A stretch of 9,355 nucleotides of DNA from Kiritimatiellia bacterium (lineage in GTDB: Bacteria; Verrucomicrobiota; Kiritimatiellia; RFP12; UBA1067). The translations under genes and the position numbers were made by a program. The notes beneath the pieces were generated by a model, which saw nothing but the letters and a program-made list of their open reading frames with translations, did not search any database and was not told the origin of the DNA. Where the stretch lies: assembly GCA_016303225.1 (NCBI GenBank), contig JAEDMC010000121.1, positions 1-9,355 of the forward strand, written 5' to 3'. Numbering within the stretch: position 1 is the first letter of the stretch; each line of letters starts with the position of its first letter. Of this stretch, positions 1 to 5,370 are shown piece after piece.

Positions 1-1
1 G

Positions 2-934
2 ATGGCCGCCTTCGAAGACCAGTTCCTGCGCAAGGAGTTCGGGGAATTTATTAAAGACAGAGACATAGAGACACAGAGGGGCAAGGCCGGCCAGACTCGG
101 TGTCTCTGTGACTCTGTGTCTAAAAGCACCGAACGCAATCTGCTGCGACGTGACGCGCACCACAGCATCGCCGCGTATGCGAACTGGCATTTCACCGGTG
201 CGGAGGAGTTCGCCGTTCTCGACGACCTGCCGTCGCGTTCGTTTGTCGAGACGTTGACCAATGATTTCCCCGTGATGCGTGCGAAATACGCCGCAGCGCT
301 GCCGACACCCCTGGACGGATCGAACGTCCTCTGTGTCGCGCGCATCTATGCGACGCGGGACGAGTATCTGGACGCACTGGAGACGGATGGCATCACGAAC
401 ATGACGTGGAGCGCCGCGTATTGGAGTCCGCAACGTCGCGAACTCGTCGCCTATCTGCCGCCGGACGGCGGACAGGAACTGCTGCGGACCATCCGCCATG
501 AGGCCTTTCACCAGTATCTCTCCTACGCGACGTCGATGATTTCGGCCTCGCCGTGGTTGAACGAGGGCTATGCGCAGTATTTCGAAGACGACGGGAACGC
601 GGACTGGGGCGAGGGCGTTGAGCTCACGGAAGAGAATCTCGACCGCATGGCGGCGGCGATTCCGCCCCTTCTGCTTATGGACTATGCGCAGTTCTACGAC
701 GGCAACGATTTTGCACGGCGCTTCAAGTATCGCCTCGCGTGGTCGATCGTCCGCTTCCTCGAAAAGGGCGCTGACGAGGTGCGCCTCAAGCCATTTGCCG
801 GTCTTAAGCAACGGTATGTGGAGGCCTTGCTCGAGACGCGCGACATGCGCCGCGCGACCTCCGCCGCTTTTAAGGACGAAGATCTGCTCAAGAAGTTCAT
901 CGCCGAGTGGAAGAAGTTCTGGAAAAATCAATGA
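2..934 (+). CDS. Gluzincin-type zinc metallopeptidase (peptidase MA-like/DUF1570-like), probably 5'-truncated
   Basis: Predicted zinc-dependent peptidase; substrate unknown. Seen: the metal-binding HExxH motif HEAFH at about residues 166-170 and, 18 residues on, WLNEGYAQYFE, whose Glu (about 188) is the expected third zinc ligand. HExxH followed by NEGxAxYFE is the signature of the peptidase MA-like/DUF1570 gluzincin group. The C-terminal half is charged and helical. The ATG at position 2 is the first possible codon in the window, but the protein opens without a signal peptide or obvious N-terminus, so the reading frame probably continues upstream and this is the C-terminal part. Residues about 17-41 are encoded by a palindromic repeat (bases 50-124) and look foreign to the family. 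The stop overlaps the gluQ start as ATGA (931-934), implying translational coupling. Class is well supported; specific function is not. Confidence 0.8.
   Translation: MAAFEDQFLRKEFGEFIKDRDIETQRGKAGQTRCLCDSVSKSTERNLLRRDAHHSIAAYANWHFTGAEEFAVLDDLPSRSFVETLTNDFPVMRAKYAAALPTPLDGSNVLCVARIYATRDEYLDALETDGITNMTWSAAYWSPQRRELVAYLPPDGGQELLRTIRHEAFHQYLSYATSMISASPWLNEGYAQYFEDDGNADWGEGVELTEENLDRMAAAIPPLLLMDYAQFYDGNDFARRFKYRLAWSIVRFLEKGADEVRLKPFAGLKQRYVEALLETRDMRRATSAAFKDEDLLKKFIAEWKKFWKNQ
50..124. repeat. In-frame palindromic element, copy 1
   Basis: Imperfect inverted repeat with arms at 50-73 and 101-124 (about 19 of 24 positions complementary) around a 27-base loop. The right arm contains tgtctctgtgactctg and the left arm contains agagacatagagaca. 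It matches copies 2 and 3 in the next gene. It is read through in frame inside the metallopeptidase gene, giving a peptide with KDRDIETQ on the left arm and CLCDSVSK on the right. The transcript could fold into a long hairpin. I infer a mobile or formerly mobile short palindromic element; no transposase is visible. Confidence 0.8.
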
Positions 935-2019
935 GTGGGTATGTCGGTCGCCTTGCGCCGAGCCCGACGGGCGCGCTGCATCTCGGGAACGTGCGCACGT
1001 TCATGATCGCCTGGCTTCGCGCGCGCCACGAGGGCGGCAAGGTGATCTTCCGCATGGAGGACCTCGACCATCCGAAGGACAAGCCGGGTGCCGCCGCGCA
1101 GGCGGTCGAAGACCTCCGCTGGCTCGGTTTCGACTGGGACGAGGAATACGTGCAGTCCGAGCGAAAGGCCATCTATCGGGCCGCGCTGGAGGCGCTTGGC
1201 GGTTTGGTTTATCCTTGCGTGTGTTCGCGGCGAGACGTCGAGACCGCCCAGTCGGCGCCGCATGCGGGTGAGCAGCTGCACTACCCCGGAACCTGTCGCG
1301 GGCGATTCAAGACCTGGCGGGAGGCACTTGAGTTCAAAAACAAACACAGAGTCACGGAGGCGCAGAGTTCAGACGCATCTCCGTGTCTCACCCCGCATAG
1401 CGCCTGCTTCGCAGCTCGCTTCGCTCGGGGGATACGTGACTCTGGGTTTAAACCTTGTTGGCGCTTCGCGGTCGCGCCGCATACCGTCGTTTCGTTTGAC
1501 GATACGTTTGCGGGACATTACGAGCAGGACGTCTCCGAGACACTCGGGGACTTTCCGCTGGCGCGCGACGAGTTTGGCGCGGGCTACACGCTCGCCTGTA
1601 CGGTCGACGATCTCCTCATGGGCGTCACCGAAGTCGTCCGCGGCGACGACCTTCTTCCCGCAACTCCCGCCCAGATCCTGCTGGCGCGAGCATTGGAGCC
1701 GTTTGTTCTTAAACACAGAGACGCAGAGGCACAGGGGGTGGTCTCTTCTCTGTGTCTCTGTGACTCTGGGTTAAAATATCTCCACGTGCCCCTGGTCGTC
1801 GGGCGGGACGGCAGACGTTTGGCGAAGCGTCATGGTGACACGCGCATCGCCACCTTTCGCGAGCAGGGAAAGCGTCCGGAGGAGATCCTCGGTTTCCTTG
1901 CCGCTTCCTGTGGCTGGGCGGCGAAAGGAGAACTCGTATCCTTGCGCGATCTGGTGCTGCGTTTTGATTTGGGCAGGATCCCGCACGGTCCCTTCCAGAT
2001 GCCCGCGAATTTGGTATAA
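931..2019 (+). CDS. gluQ: Glutamyl-Q tRNA(Asp) synthetase (GluQRS), with two in-frame insertions
   Basis: Class I synthetase paralogue of GluRS lacking the anticodon-binding domain. The family activates glutamate without tRNA and attaches it to queuosine at position 34 of tRNA-Asp. Seen: GRLAPSPTGALHLGN with HIGH-like HLGN at 17-20, RMEDLDHPK at 41-49, and the GluQRS zinc site C96-x-C98 ... Y118-xxx-C122, matching the CxC/YxxxC pattern of E. coli YadB. Then come WRFAV at 177-181, VDDLLMGVTEVVRGDDLL at 225-242 and LAKRH at 297-301 in place of KMSKS. At 362 residues it is longer than the usual roughly 300. The excess is two repeat-derived insertions (about residues 137-173 and 260-282) falling between conserved blocks, which would leave about 302 residues. 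The ATG at 931 overlaps the upstream stop; the in-frame GTG at 907 only adds residues before the conserved GRLAPSPTG start. The last codons form a promoter-like box for kdsA. Confidence 0.93.
   Translation: MSGYVGRLAPSPTGALHLGNVRTFMIAWLRARHEGGKVIFRMEDLDHPKDKPGAAAQAVEDLRWLGFDWDEEYVQSERKAIYRAALEALGGLVYPCVCSRRDVETAQSAPHAGEQLHYPGTCRGRFKTWREALEFKNKHRVTEAQSSDASPCLTPHSACFAARFARGIRDSGFKPCWRFAVAPHTVVSFDDTFAGHYEQDVSETLGDFPLARDEFGAGYTLACTVDDLLMGVTEVVRGDDLLPATPAQILLARALEPFVLKHRDAEAQGVVSSLCLCDSGLKYLHVPLVVGRDGRRLAKRHGDTRIATFREQGKRPEEILGFLAASCGWAAKGELVSLRDLVLRFDLGRIPHGPFQMPANLV
1342..1449. repeat. In-frame palindromic element, copy 2 (composite)
   Basis: Outer arms at 1342-1358 and 1433-1449 pair at 15 of 17 positions (left aaacacagagtcacgga; right tacgtgactctgggttt). 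The 74-base interior holds a second GC-rich hairpin: agcg (1399-1402) with cgct (1417-1420), and ctgc (1404-1407) with gcag (1411-1414) around a ttc loop, flanked by ccccg (1391-1395) and cgggg (1426-1430). Translated in frame in gluQ as KHRVTEAQ on the left arm and RDSGFK on the right, the same phase as copies 1 and 3. Looks like an acacagag-type element with another short palindrome nested in its loop. Confidence 0.75.
1709..1774. repeat. In-frame palindromic element, copy 3
   Basis: Inverted repeat with arms at 1709-1734 and 1750-1774 (about 21 of 25 paired, one bulge) and a 15-base loop; this is the tightest of the three copies. The left arm carries aaacacagagacgcagaggc and the right arm tgtgtctctgtgactctggg. 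It is translated in gluQ as KHRDAEAQ and then SLCLCDSGLK, and sits between LLARALEPFV and the conserved YLHVPLV block, so it reads as an insertion in a loop. The right arm is nearly identical to that of copy 1. Confidence 0.82.
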
Positions 2020-2020
2020 T
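2011..2020 (+). promoter_or_regulatory. Extended -10 promoter box before kdsA
   Basis: TTGGTATAAT contains a consensus TATAAT (2015-2020) preceded by TGG, an extended -10. It is made from the last two codons and the TAA stop of gluQ. No convincing -35 is visible, as is usual for extended -10 promoters. Transcription would be expected to start near 2027, at the kdsA ATG at 2028. The same 10-mer occurs before the TPR gene at 4507-4516. Inferred from sequence only. Confidence 0.5.
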
Positions 2021-2027
2021 GAGCGGC

Positions 2028-2849
2028 ATGAAGGTGAAAAAGATCGAGGTAGACAAGGGCGTTGCCTTCGGCGACGGGAAACTGACGTTCATTGCGGGTC
2101 CGTGCGTGATCGAGTCGCGCCGGATGGCGCTTGACATCGCGAAGCGGCTGACGGCGCTCGCGAAGGAACTGAAGGTCGGCTATGTCTTCAAGGCGAGCTT
2201 CGACAAGGCGAACCGGACGAGCGTCGATTCCTTCCGCGGGCCCGGCATCGACGAGGGCCTTGACATTCTCGCGGAGATCCGCGCGACGTTCGACGTTCCG
2301 GTCTTGACCGACGTCCACGAGCCGTGGCAGTGCGCGCGCGCGGCGCAGGTCTGCGACATCCTGCAGATCCCCGCGTTTCTCGCACGGCAGACCGACCTCG
2401 TCATCGCCGCGGGCGAGACGGGCGCGGTCGTCAACGTGAAGAAGGGGCAGTTCATGGCGCCCGAGGACATGGGGCAGGTGATCCGCAAGATCGAATCGAC
2501 CGGCAACCGCCGCATCCTCCTCTGCGAGCGCGGCAGTTCCTTCGGCTACCGCAATCTCGTCGCGGACATGCGGTCCCTCGCGATCATGCGCGAGTTCGGA
2601 TATCCGGTCGTCTTTGACGCCACGCACTCCGTGCAGCGTCCGGGCGGGCTCGGCACCGGCTCGGGCGGCGACGGCAAGTACGCGCCGCTGCTCGCGCAGG
2701 CGGCGACGGCCGTCGGCGTGGACGGCGTCTTCATGGAGACGCATCCGAATCCGGCGAAGGCGCTGTCGGACGGTGCGAACGCGCTGCCGCTGAAGGCGGT
2801 CGCGCCGCTGTGGAAGAAGCTCGTCAAGATCGCGGAGGTCGTGAAATGA
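2028..2849 (+). CDS. kdsA: 3-deoxy-D-manno-octulosonate-8-phosphate synthase, metal-dependent type
   Basis: Cytoplasmic TIM-barrel enzyme condensing phosphoenolpyruvate with arabinose-5-phosphate to KDO-8-phosphate, the committed step towards the KDO of lipopolysaccharide. Seen (273-residue numbering): IAGPCVIES with Cys26, FKASFDKANRTS at 54-65, LTDVHE, QIPAFLARQTDL, NVKKGQF, DATHSVQ with His200, METHP with Glu237 and ALSD with Asp248. Cys, His, Glu and Asp at these places are the metal ligands of the Aquifex-type enzyme; metal-independent enzymes such as that of E. coli carry Asn in place of the Cys. Length is normal. ATG 2028 is chosen because the box at 2011-2020 would start transcription there. 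The alternative ATG at 2019 overlaps the gluQ stop (TAATG) and adds three residues; it fits if translation comes from a longer upstream transcript. The stop overlaps kdsD as ATGA. Confidence 0.96.
   Translation: MKVKKIEVDKGVAFGDGKLTFIAGPCVIESRRMALDIAKRLTALAKELKVGYVFKASFDKANRTSVDSFRGPGIDEGLDILAEIRATFDVPVLTDVHEPWQCARAAQVCDILQIPAFLARQTDLVIAAGETGAVVNVKKGQFMAPEDMGQVIRKIESTGNRRILLCERGSSFGYRNLVADMRSLAIMREFGYPVVFDATHSVQRPGGLGTGSGGDGKYAPLLAQAATAVGVDGVFMETHPNPAKALSDGANALPLKAVAPLWKKLVKIAEVVK
2834..2838 (+). promoter_or_regulatory. Ribosome binding site for kdsD
   Basis: GGAGG, 7 bases before the ATG at 2846 and inside the end of kdsA. It selects 2846 over the in-frame GTG at 2810. Confidence 0.7.
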
Positions 2850-3829
2850 TGACGCACGAGGAGATGCTTGCGCGGGCGCGTCAGGTCTTTGACGTGGAGG
2901 TGAAGGGACTTGAGAAGACGCGCGATTCGCTGGACGAGTCGTTCACGAAGACAATTGACCTGATGCTCGCGACGCTCGATGCCGGCGGACTCGTCGTCGT
3001 CACCGGCGTCGGCAAGAACCTGCACATCGCGGAAAAGATGAGCGCGATCTTCGCCTCAACGGGCACGCGCTCGATCGTCTTGAATCCGGTGCAGGCGATG
3101 CACGGCGACCTCGGGATGACCGGGCCTAAGGATTTGCTGGTGGCGCTCTCGTTCTCGGGCGAGTCGGACGAGGTGATCCGCCTCGTGCCGGCGATCCGCC
3201 GTCACGGACTCAAGGTCGTGGCGCTGACGGGCAATCCCAATTCGACGCTTGCAAAGCTCGCCGACGTGCATCTGGCGGTTCCGTGCGGCAAGGAGGCGTG
3301 TCCGTTCGGCATGGCGCCGACGAACTCGACGACCGCGACGATGGCGATGGGCGATGCGCTCGCGATGGTGATGATCGACGCGCGGCGGTTCGACATCAAG
3401 AGCTACGCGGCGAACCATCCGGCGGGCGCGATCGGACGCGCCCTCGTCATGAAGGTGACGGACGTGATGCGCACGGGCGAGCGGCTGGCGACGGTCGGCC
3501 CGGAGGCGACGGTTCTCGAGGCGCTGATGAAGATGACGGCGGCGCATGGCGGCAGCGCGGCGGTTGTGGACGCGGACGGCAAGCTGCTGGGCATCTTCAC
3601 GGATGGCGACTTCCGCCGGCACGTGAGCGAGGGACGCGACATCCTGCACGAAACGGTCTCGACCTACATGACGAAGGGCCCGGTCTTCGTCCATGACGAC
3701 ATCTACGCGGCAGAACTCCTGACGGTCTTCGAGCGCAAGCAGATTGACGACTTGCCGGTTTGCGACGTCGATGGACGGCTCGTCGGCTTGGTCGACATCT
3801 CCGACCTGCCCAAGATGAAAGTGCTATGA
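2846..3829 (+). CDS. kdsD: D-arabinose-5-phosphate isomerase (SIS plus two CBS domains)
   Basis: Interconverts ribulose-5-phosphate and arabinose-5-phosphate, supplying the substrate of KdsA encoded just upstream. At 327 residues it is within one of E. coli KdsD (328). Seen: the SIS domain at about 40-180 with VVTGVGKNLHIAEKM (Lys57 matches catalytic Lys59 of E. coli), ALSFSGESDE, GKEACPFGMAPTNSTT (Glu150) and YAANHPAGAIGR (His191 matches E. coli His193). Two CBS domains follow, about 205-262 (DVMRTG ... GIFTDGDFRR) and 272-327 (YMTKGP ... GLVDISDL). The start is an ATG within an ATGA overlap with kdsA, with a good ribosome binding site; ATG 2849 is the next codon. Its stop overlaps the miaA start in the same way. 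The family is also called KpsF/GutQ; adjacency to kdsA favours the lipopolysaccharide role. KDO-8-phosphate phosphatase (kdsC) and kdsB are not in this window. Confidence 0.95.
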   Translation: MMTHEEMLARARQVFDVEVKGLEKTRDSLDESFTKTIDLMLATLDAGGLVVVTGVGKNLHIAEKMSAIFASTGTRSIVLNPVQAMHGDLGMTGPKDLLVALSFSGESDEVIRLVPAIRRHGLKVVALTGNPNSTLAKLADVHLAVPCGKEACPFGMAPTNSTTATMAMGDALAMVMIDARRFDIKSYAANHPAGAIGRALVMKVTDVMRTGERLATVGPEATVLEALMKMTAAHGGSAAVVDADGKLLGIFTDGDFRRHVSEGRDILHETVSTYMTKGPVFVHDDIYAAELLTVFERKQIDDLPVCDVDGRLVGLVDISDLPKMKVL

Positions 3830-4515
3830 TCGAACGCAAGGCCTATCTCCTGGCCGGACCAACGGCAAGCGGCAAGAGCGCGATTGCCGCGACCTTGGCC
3901 AGGGAGATGGGCGCTTGGATCCTGAGCGCCGATTCGATGCTCGTCTATGCGGGTATGGACATCGGGACGGCCAAACCGCCGCGAGACGAGATCGAGGAAT
4001 TCCACATGGGCGGCGTTGACGTGGTGACGCCAGCGGAAGAGTTTTCGTCCGGTGCCTGGTTGCGTGCGGCGGCGGAATGGGTGAAAACGATTCCCGCGGA
4101 TGTGCCGATTGTCATTGTCGGCGGTACTGGACTTTACTTCTCGGCGCTTTTGCGCGGATTGGACCGCAAGTGGGAGAAGCCGCCGCCGGAATATCCGGTC
4201 ATCCAGATTGACCGCGCGGTCGTGAGAGAGCGCATTGCTGCGCGGCTGGACGGCATGTTTATGTCCGGACTCGAGGAGGAAAAGCGGAAACTCCACGAAA
4301 AATATCCGGTTTGGTCGAAAACGGCCGCTTTGGCGATTGGCTATCGTGACGGGGACGATCGGGAGAAGATTCTGATCCGCACTTGTCAGCTGGCGAAACG
4401 GCAGGATACGTGGTTTCGGCATCAGGCGACGCCGATTTACGTTGAGCCGACGGTTGATTCGGTCCGTGCCTGTTGGAAGACGCGCGGCCCCTGGACGGTC
4501 CGTTTTTTGGTATAA
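3826..4515 (+). CDS. miaA: tRNA dimethylallyltransferase, compact form
   Basis: MiaA transfers a dimethylallyl group to N6 of adenosine 37 in tRNAs reading codons that begin with U. Seen: P-loop GPTASGKS at 11-18, SADSMLVYAGMDIGTAKPP at 34-52 with the catalytic Asp36, EEFSSGAW, VGGTGLYFSALLRGL at 98-112 and, near the end, CQLAKRQDTWFR at 187-198. At 229 residues it is far below the usual roughly 300. After GL at 111-112 the chain passes almost directly to PPPEYPVIQIDRAVVRERI. The helical insertion that normally carries R..L...DP.AA..I..ND..R..RALEV is absent, and the segment after AIGYRD is shortened. The core motifs are intact and the frame is open, so it is probably functional but minimal. 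Codon choice is visibly less GC-rich than in kdsA and kdsD. The ATG at 3826 overlaps the kdsD stop. The stop codon is part of a promoter-like box. Confidence 0.88.
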   Translation: MIERKAYLLAGPTASGKSAIAATLAREMGAWILSADSMLVYAGMDIGTAKPPRDEIEEFHMGGVDVVTPAEEFSSGAWLRAAAEWVKTIPADVPIVIVGGTGLYFSALLRGLDRKWEKPPPEYPVIQIDRAVVRERIAARLDGMFMSGLEEEKRKLHEKYPVWSKTAALAIGYRDGDDREKILIRTCQLAKRQDTWFRHQATPIYVEPTVDSVRACWKTRGPWTVRFLV

Positions 4516-4516
4516 T
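4507..4516 (+). promoter_or_regulatory. Extended -10 promoter box before the TPR gene
   Basis: TTGGTATAAT, identical to 2011-2020, with TATAAT at 4511-4516 and upstream TGG. It overlaps the last codons and TAA stop of miaA. A start of transcription near 4523 would leave only about 5 bases before the ATG at 4528, and no Shine-Dalgarno sequence is present there. It probably begins the three-gene envelope operon. Confidence 0.58.
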
Positions 4517-4527
4517 ATGCGACAATT

Positions 4528-5370
4528 ATGGGAAAGTACCTTGTTTTTGCTTTCGTTTTGACAATCGTCTGCGGCGCGCGGGCGAGTTGGTATTGGCCGT
4601 TTGGATCAGATGACGAGGCGGATGGCAAGAAACCGCCGCGGCTTTCAGAACTGATGGAATCGGCCTCGTTGCTGATTGACGAGGCTTCCGATCTGGCTGG
4701 CGACGGGAAGATTGATGAATCGGTCGAGAAATATCGTGAGGCACTGGCTGAACTCGACCGCATTGAGCAGGAGAATCCAGATCGTGTCAAAGCGCCTGAA
4801 TTTGCGTCGCTGCGCAACAAACGGGCTTATGTCAATGCCGCCATTGACTCGATGCTGCTTTCCCAGATCAAGGAGAACGCGAAGGAGGTTGCGGTTAGCG
4901 ACACGACGGAGCTGGAGCAGAGGTTGGCGGAAGAGAGAGGGATGAAGAAGAAGGTTGAGAAGGTTGCGAAACAACCCTCTCAACCCTCTCAACTCTCACA
5001 ACCCTCACAACCATCTCAACCGTCGAAACCTCTCACCAAGCGCCAGCAGGTGATGGTGGACATTGCGAACGGAGACTTTGCTGCGGCGGAGATCTTGATC
5101 AAGGAGATGTTGGTGGCGAAGCCGAACGGGGCGATGGCGCTCAATCTCAAGGCGACGATGGAGTCCCGTCAAGGCAAGTTCAAGGAGGCCGAGCGGACGC
5201 TGGATCAGGCAATCAGGTCCAATCCTCGGAATTATTTCGCCTATTACAACATGGCGATACTGATGTTGCAGGTCAATCCCGACAACAAGGACGTTCCGCG
5301 CCGCTATTACGAGACCGGACGATCGGTGGGCGGTCCGAAGGACGAACAACTGGAGGCTTTGATCAAATGA
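4528..5370 (+). CDS. Secreted TPR-repeat protein with Pro-Ser-Gln linker
   Basis: No specific family recognised. Seen: a signal peptide at residues 1-19 (KYLVFAFVLTIV core, likely cleavage after ARA), then a TPR-like helical pair at about 45-83 (DEASDLAGDGKIDESVEKYREAL style). Next is a charged coiled-coil-like stretch at about 115-147, a low-complexity QPS linker at 149-168, and two or three TPR-like units at about 170-260 (NGDFAAAEILIKEML; QGKFKEAERTLDQAIRSNPRNYFAYYNMAIL). TPR proteins act as protein-binding scaffolds, so a periplasmic adaptor role is likely. It is first of three coupled envelope genes: its stop overlaps the LolA-like start as ATGA at 5367. No Shine-Dalgarno precedes the ATG, which fits the near-leaderless start inferred from 4507-4516. 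Alternative: a lipoprotein is unlikely, because no lipobox Cys is placed correctly. Confidence 0.8.
   Translation: MGKYLVFAFVLTIVCGARASWYWPFGSDDEADGKKPPRLSELMESASLLIDEASDLAGDGKIDESVEKYREALAELDRIEQENPDRVKAPEFASLRNKRAYVNAAIDSMLLSQIKENAKEVAVSDTTELEQRLAEERGMKKKVEKVAKQPSQPSQLSQPSQPSQPSKPLTKRQQVMVDIANGDFAAAEILIKEMLVAKPNGAMALNLKATMESRQGKFKEAERTLDQAIRSNPRNYFAYYNMAILMLQVNPDNKDVPRRYYETGRSVGGPKDEQLEALIK
4953..5025. repeat. Hairpin plus 9-bp tandem repeat inside the TPR gene
   Basis: ggttgagaaggttg (4953-4966) pairs at 13 of 14 positions with caaccctctcaacc (4972-4985) across a cgaaa loop. The right arm is the start of six 9-base units (4972-5025), beginning caaccctct twice and then diverging in codon third positions and elsewhere. 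Each unit encodes roughly Gln-Pro-Ser. Fits an interdomain linker grown by repeat expansion. Confidence 0.75.

Noticed and set aside
907..930. GTG start for GluQRS eight codons earlier
   Set aside because: The ATG at 931 gives the ATGA overlap and places GRLAPSPTG at the normal distance from the N-terminus.
50..1774. Reading the three repeats as a CRISPR array
   Set aside because: Only three copies, irregular spacing of hundreds of bases, internal palindromes and location inside coding genes; no cas genes.
1830..2744. 304-codon minus-strand frame
   Set aside because: Antisense to gluQ and kdsA; composition is that of a shadow frame.
3822..3830. TGCTATGAT as a third extended -10 box
   Set aside because: It imperfectly matches TATAAT and overlaps the miaA ATG itself, so a transcript from it would lack the start codon; likely chance.
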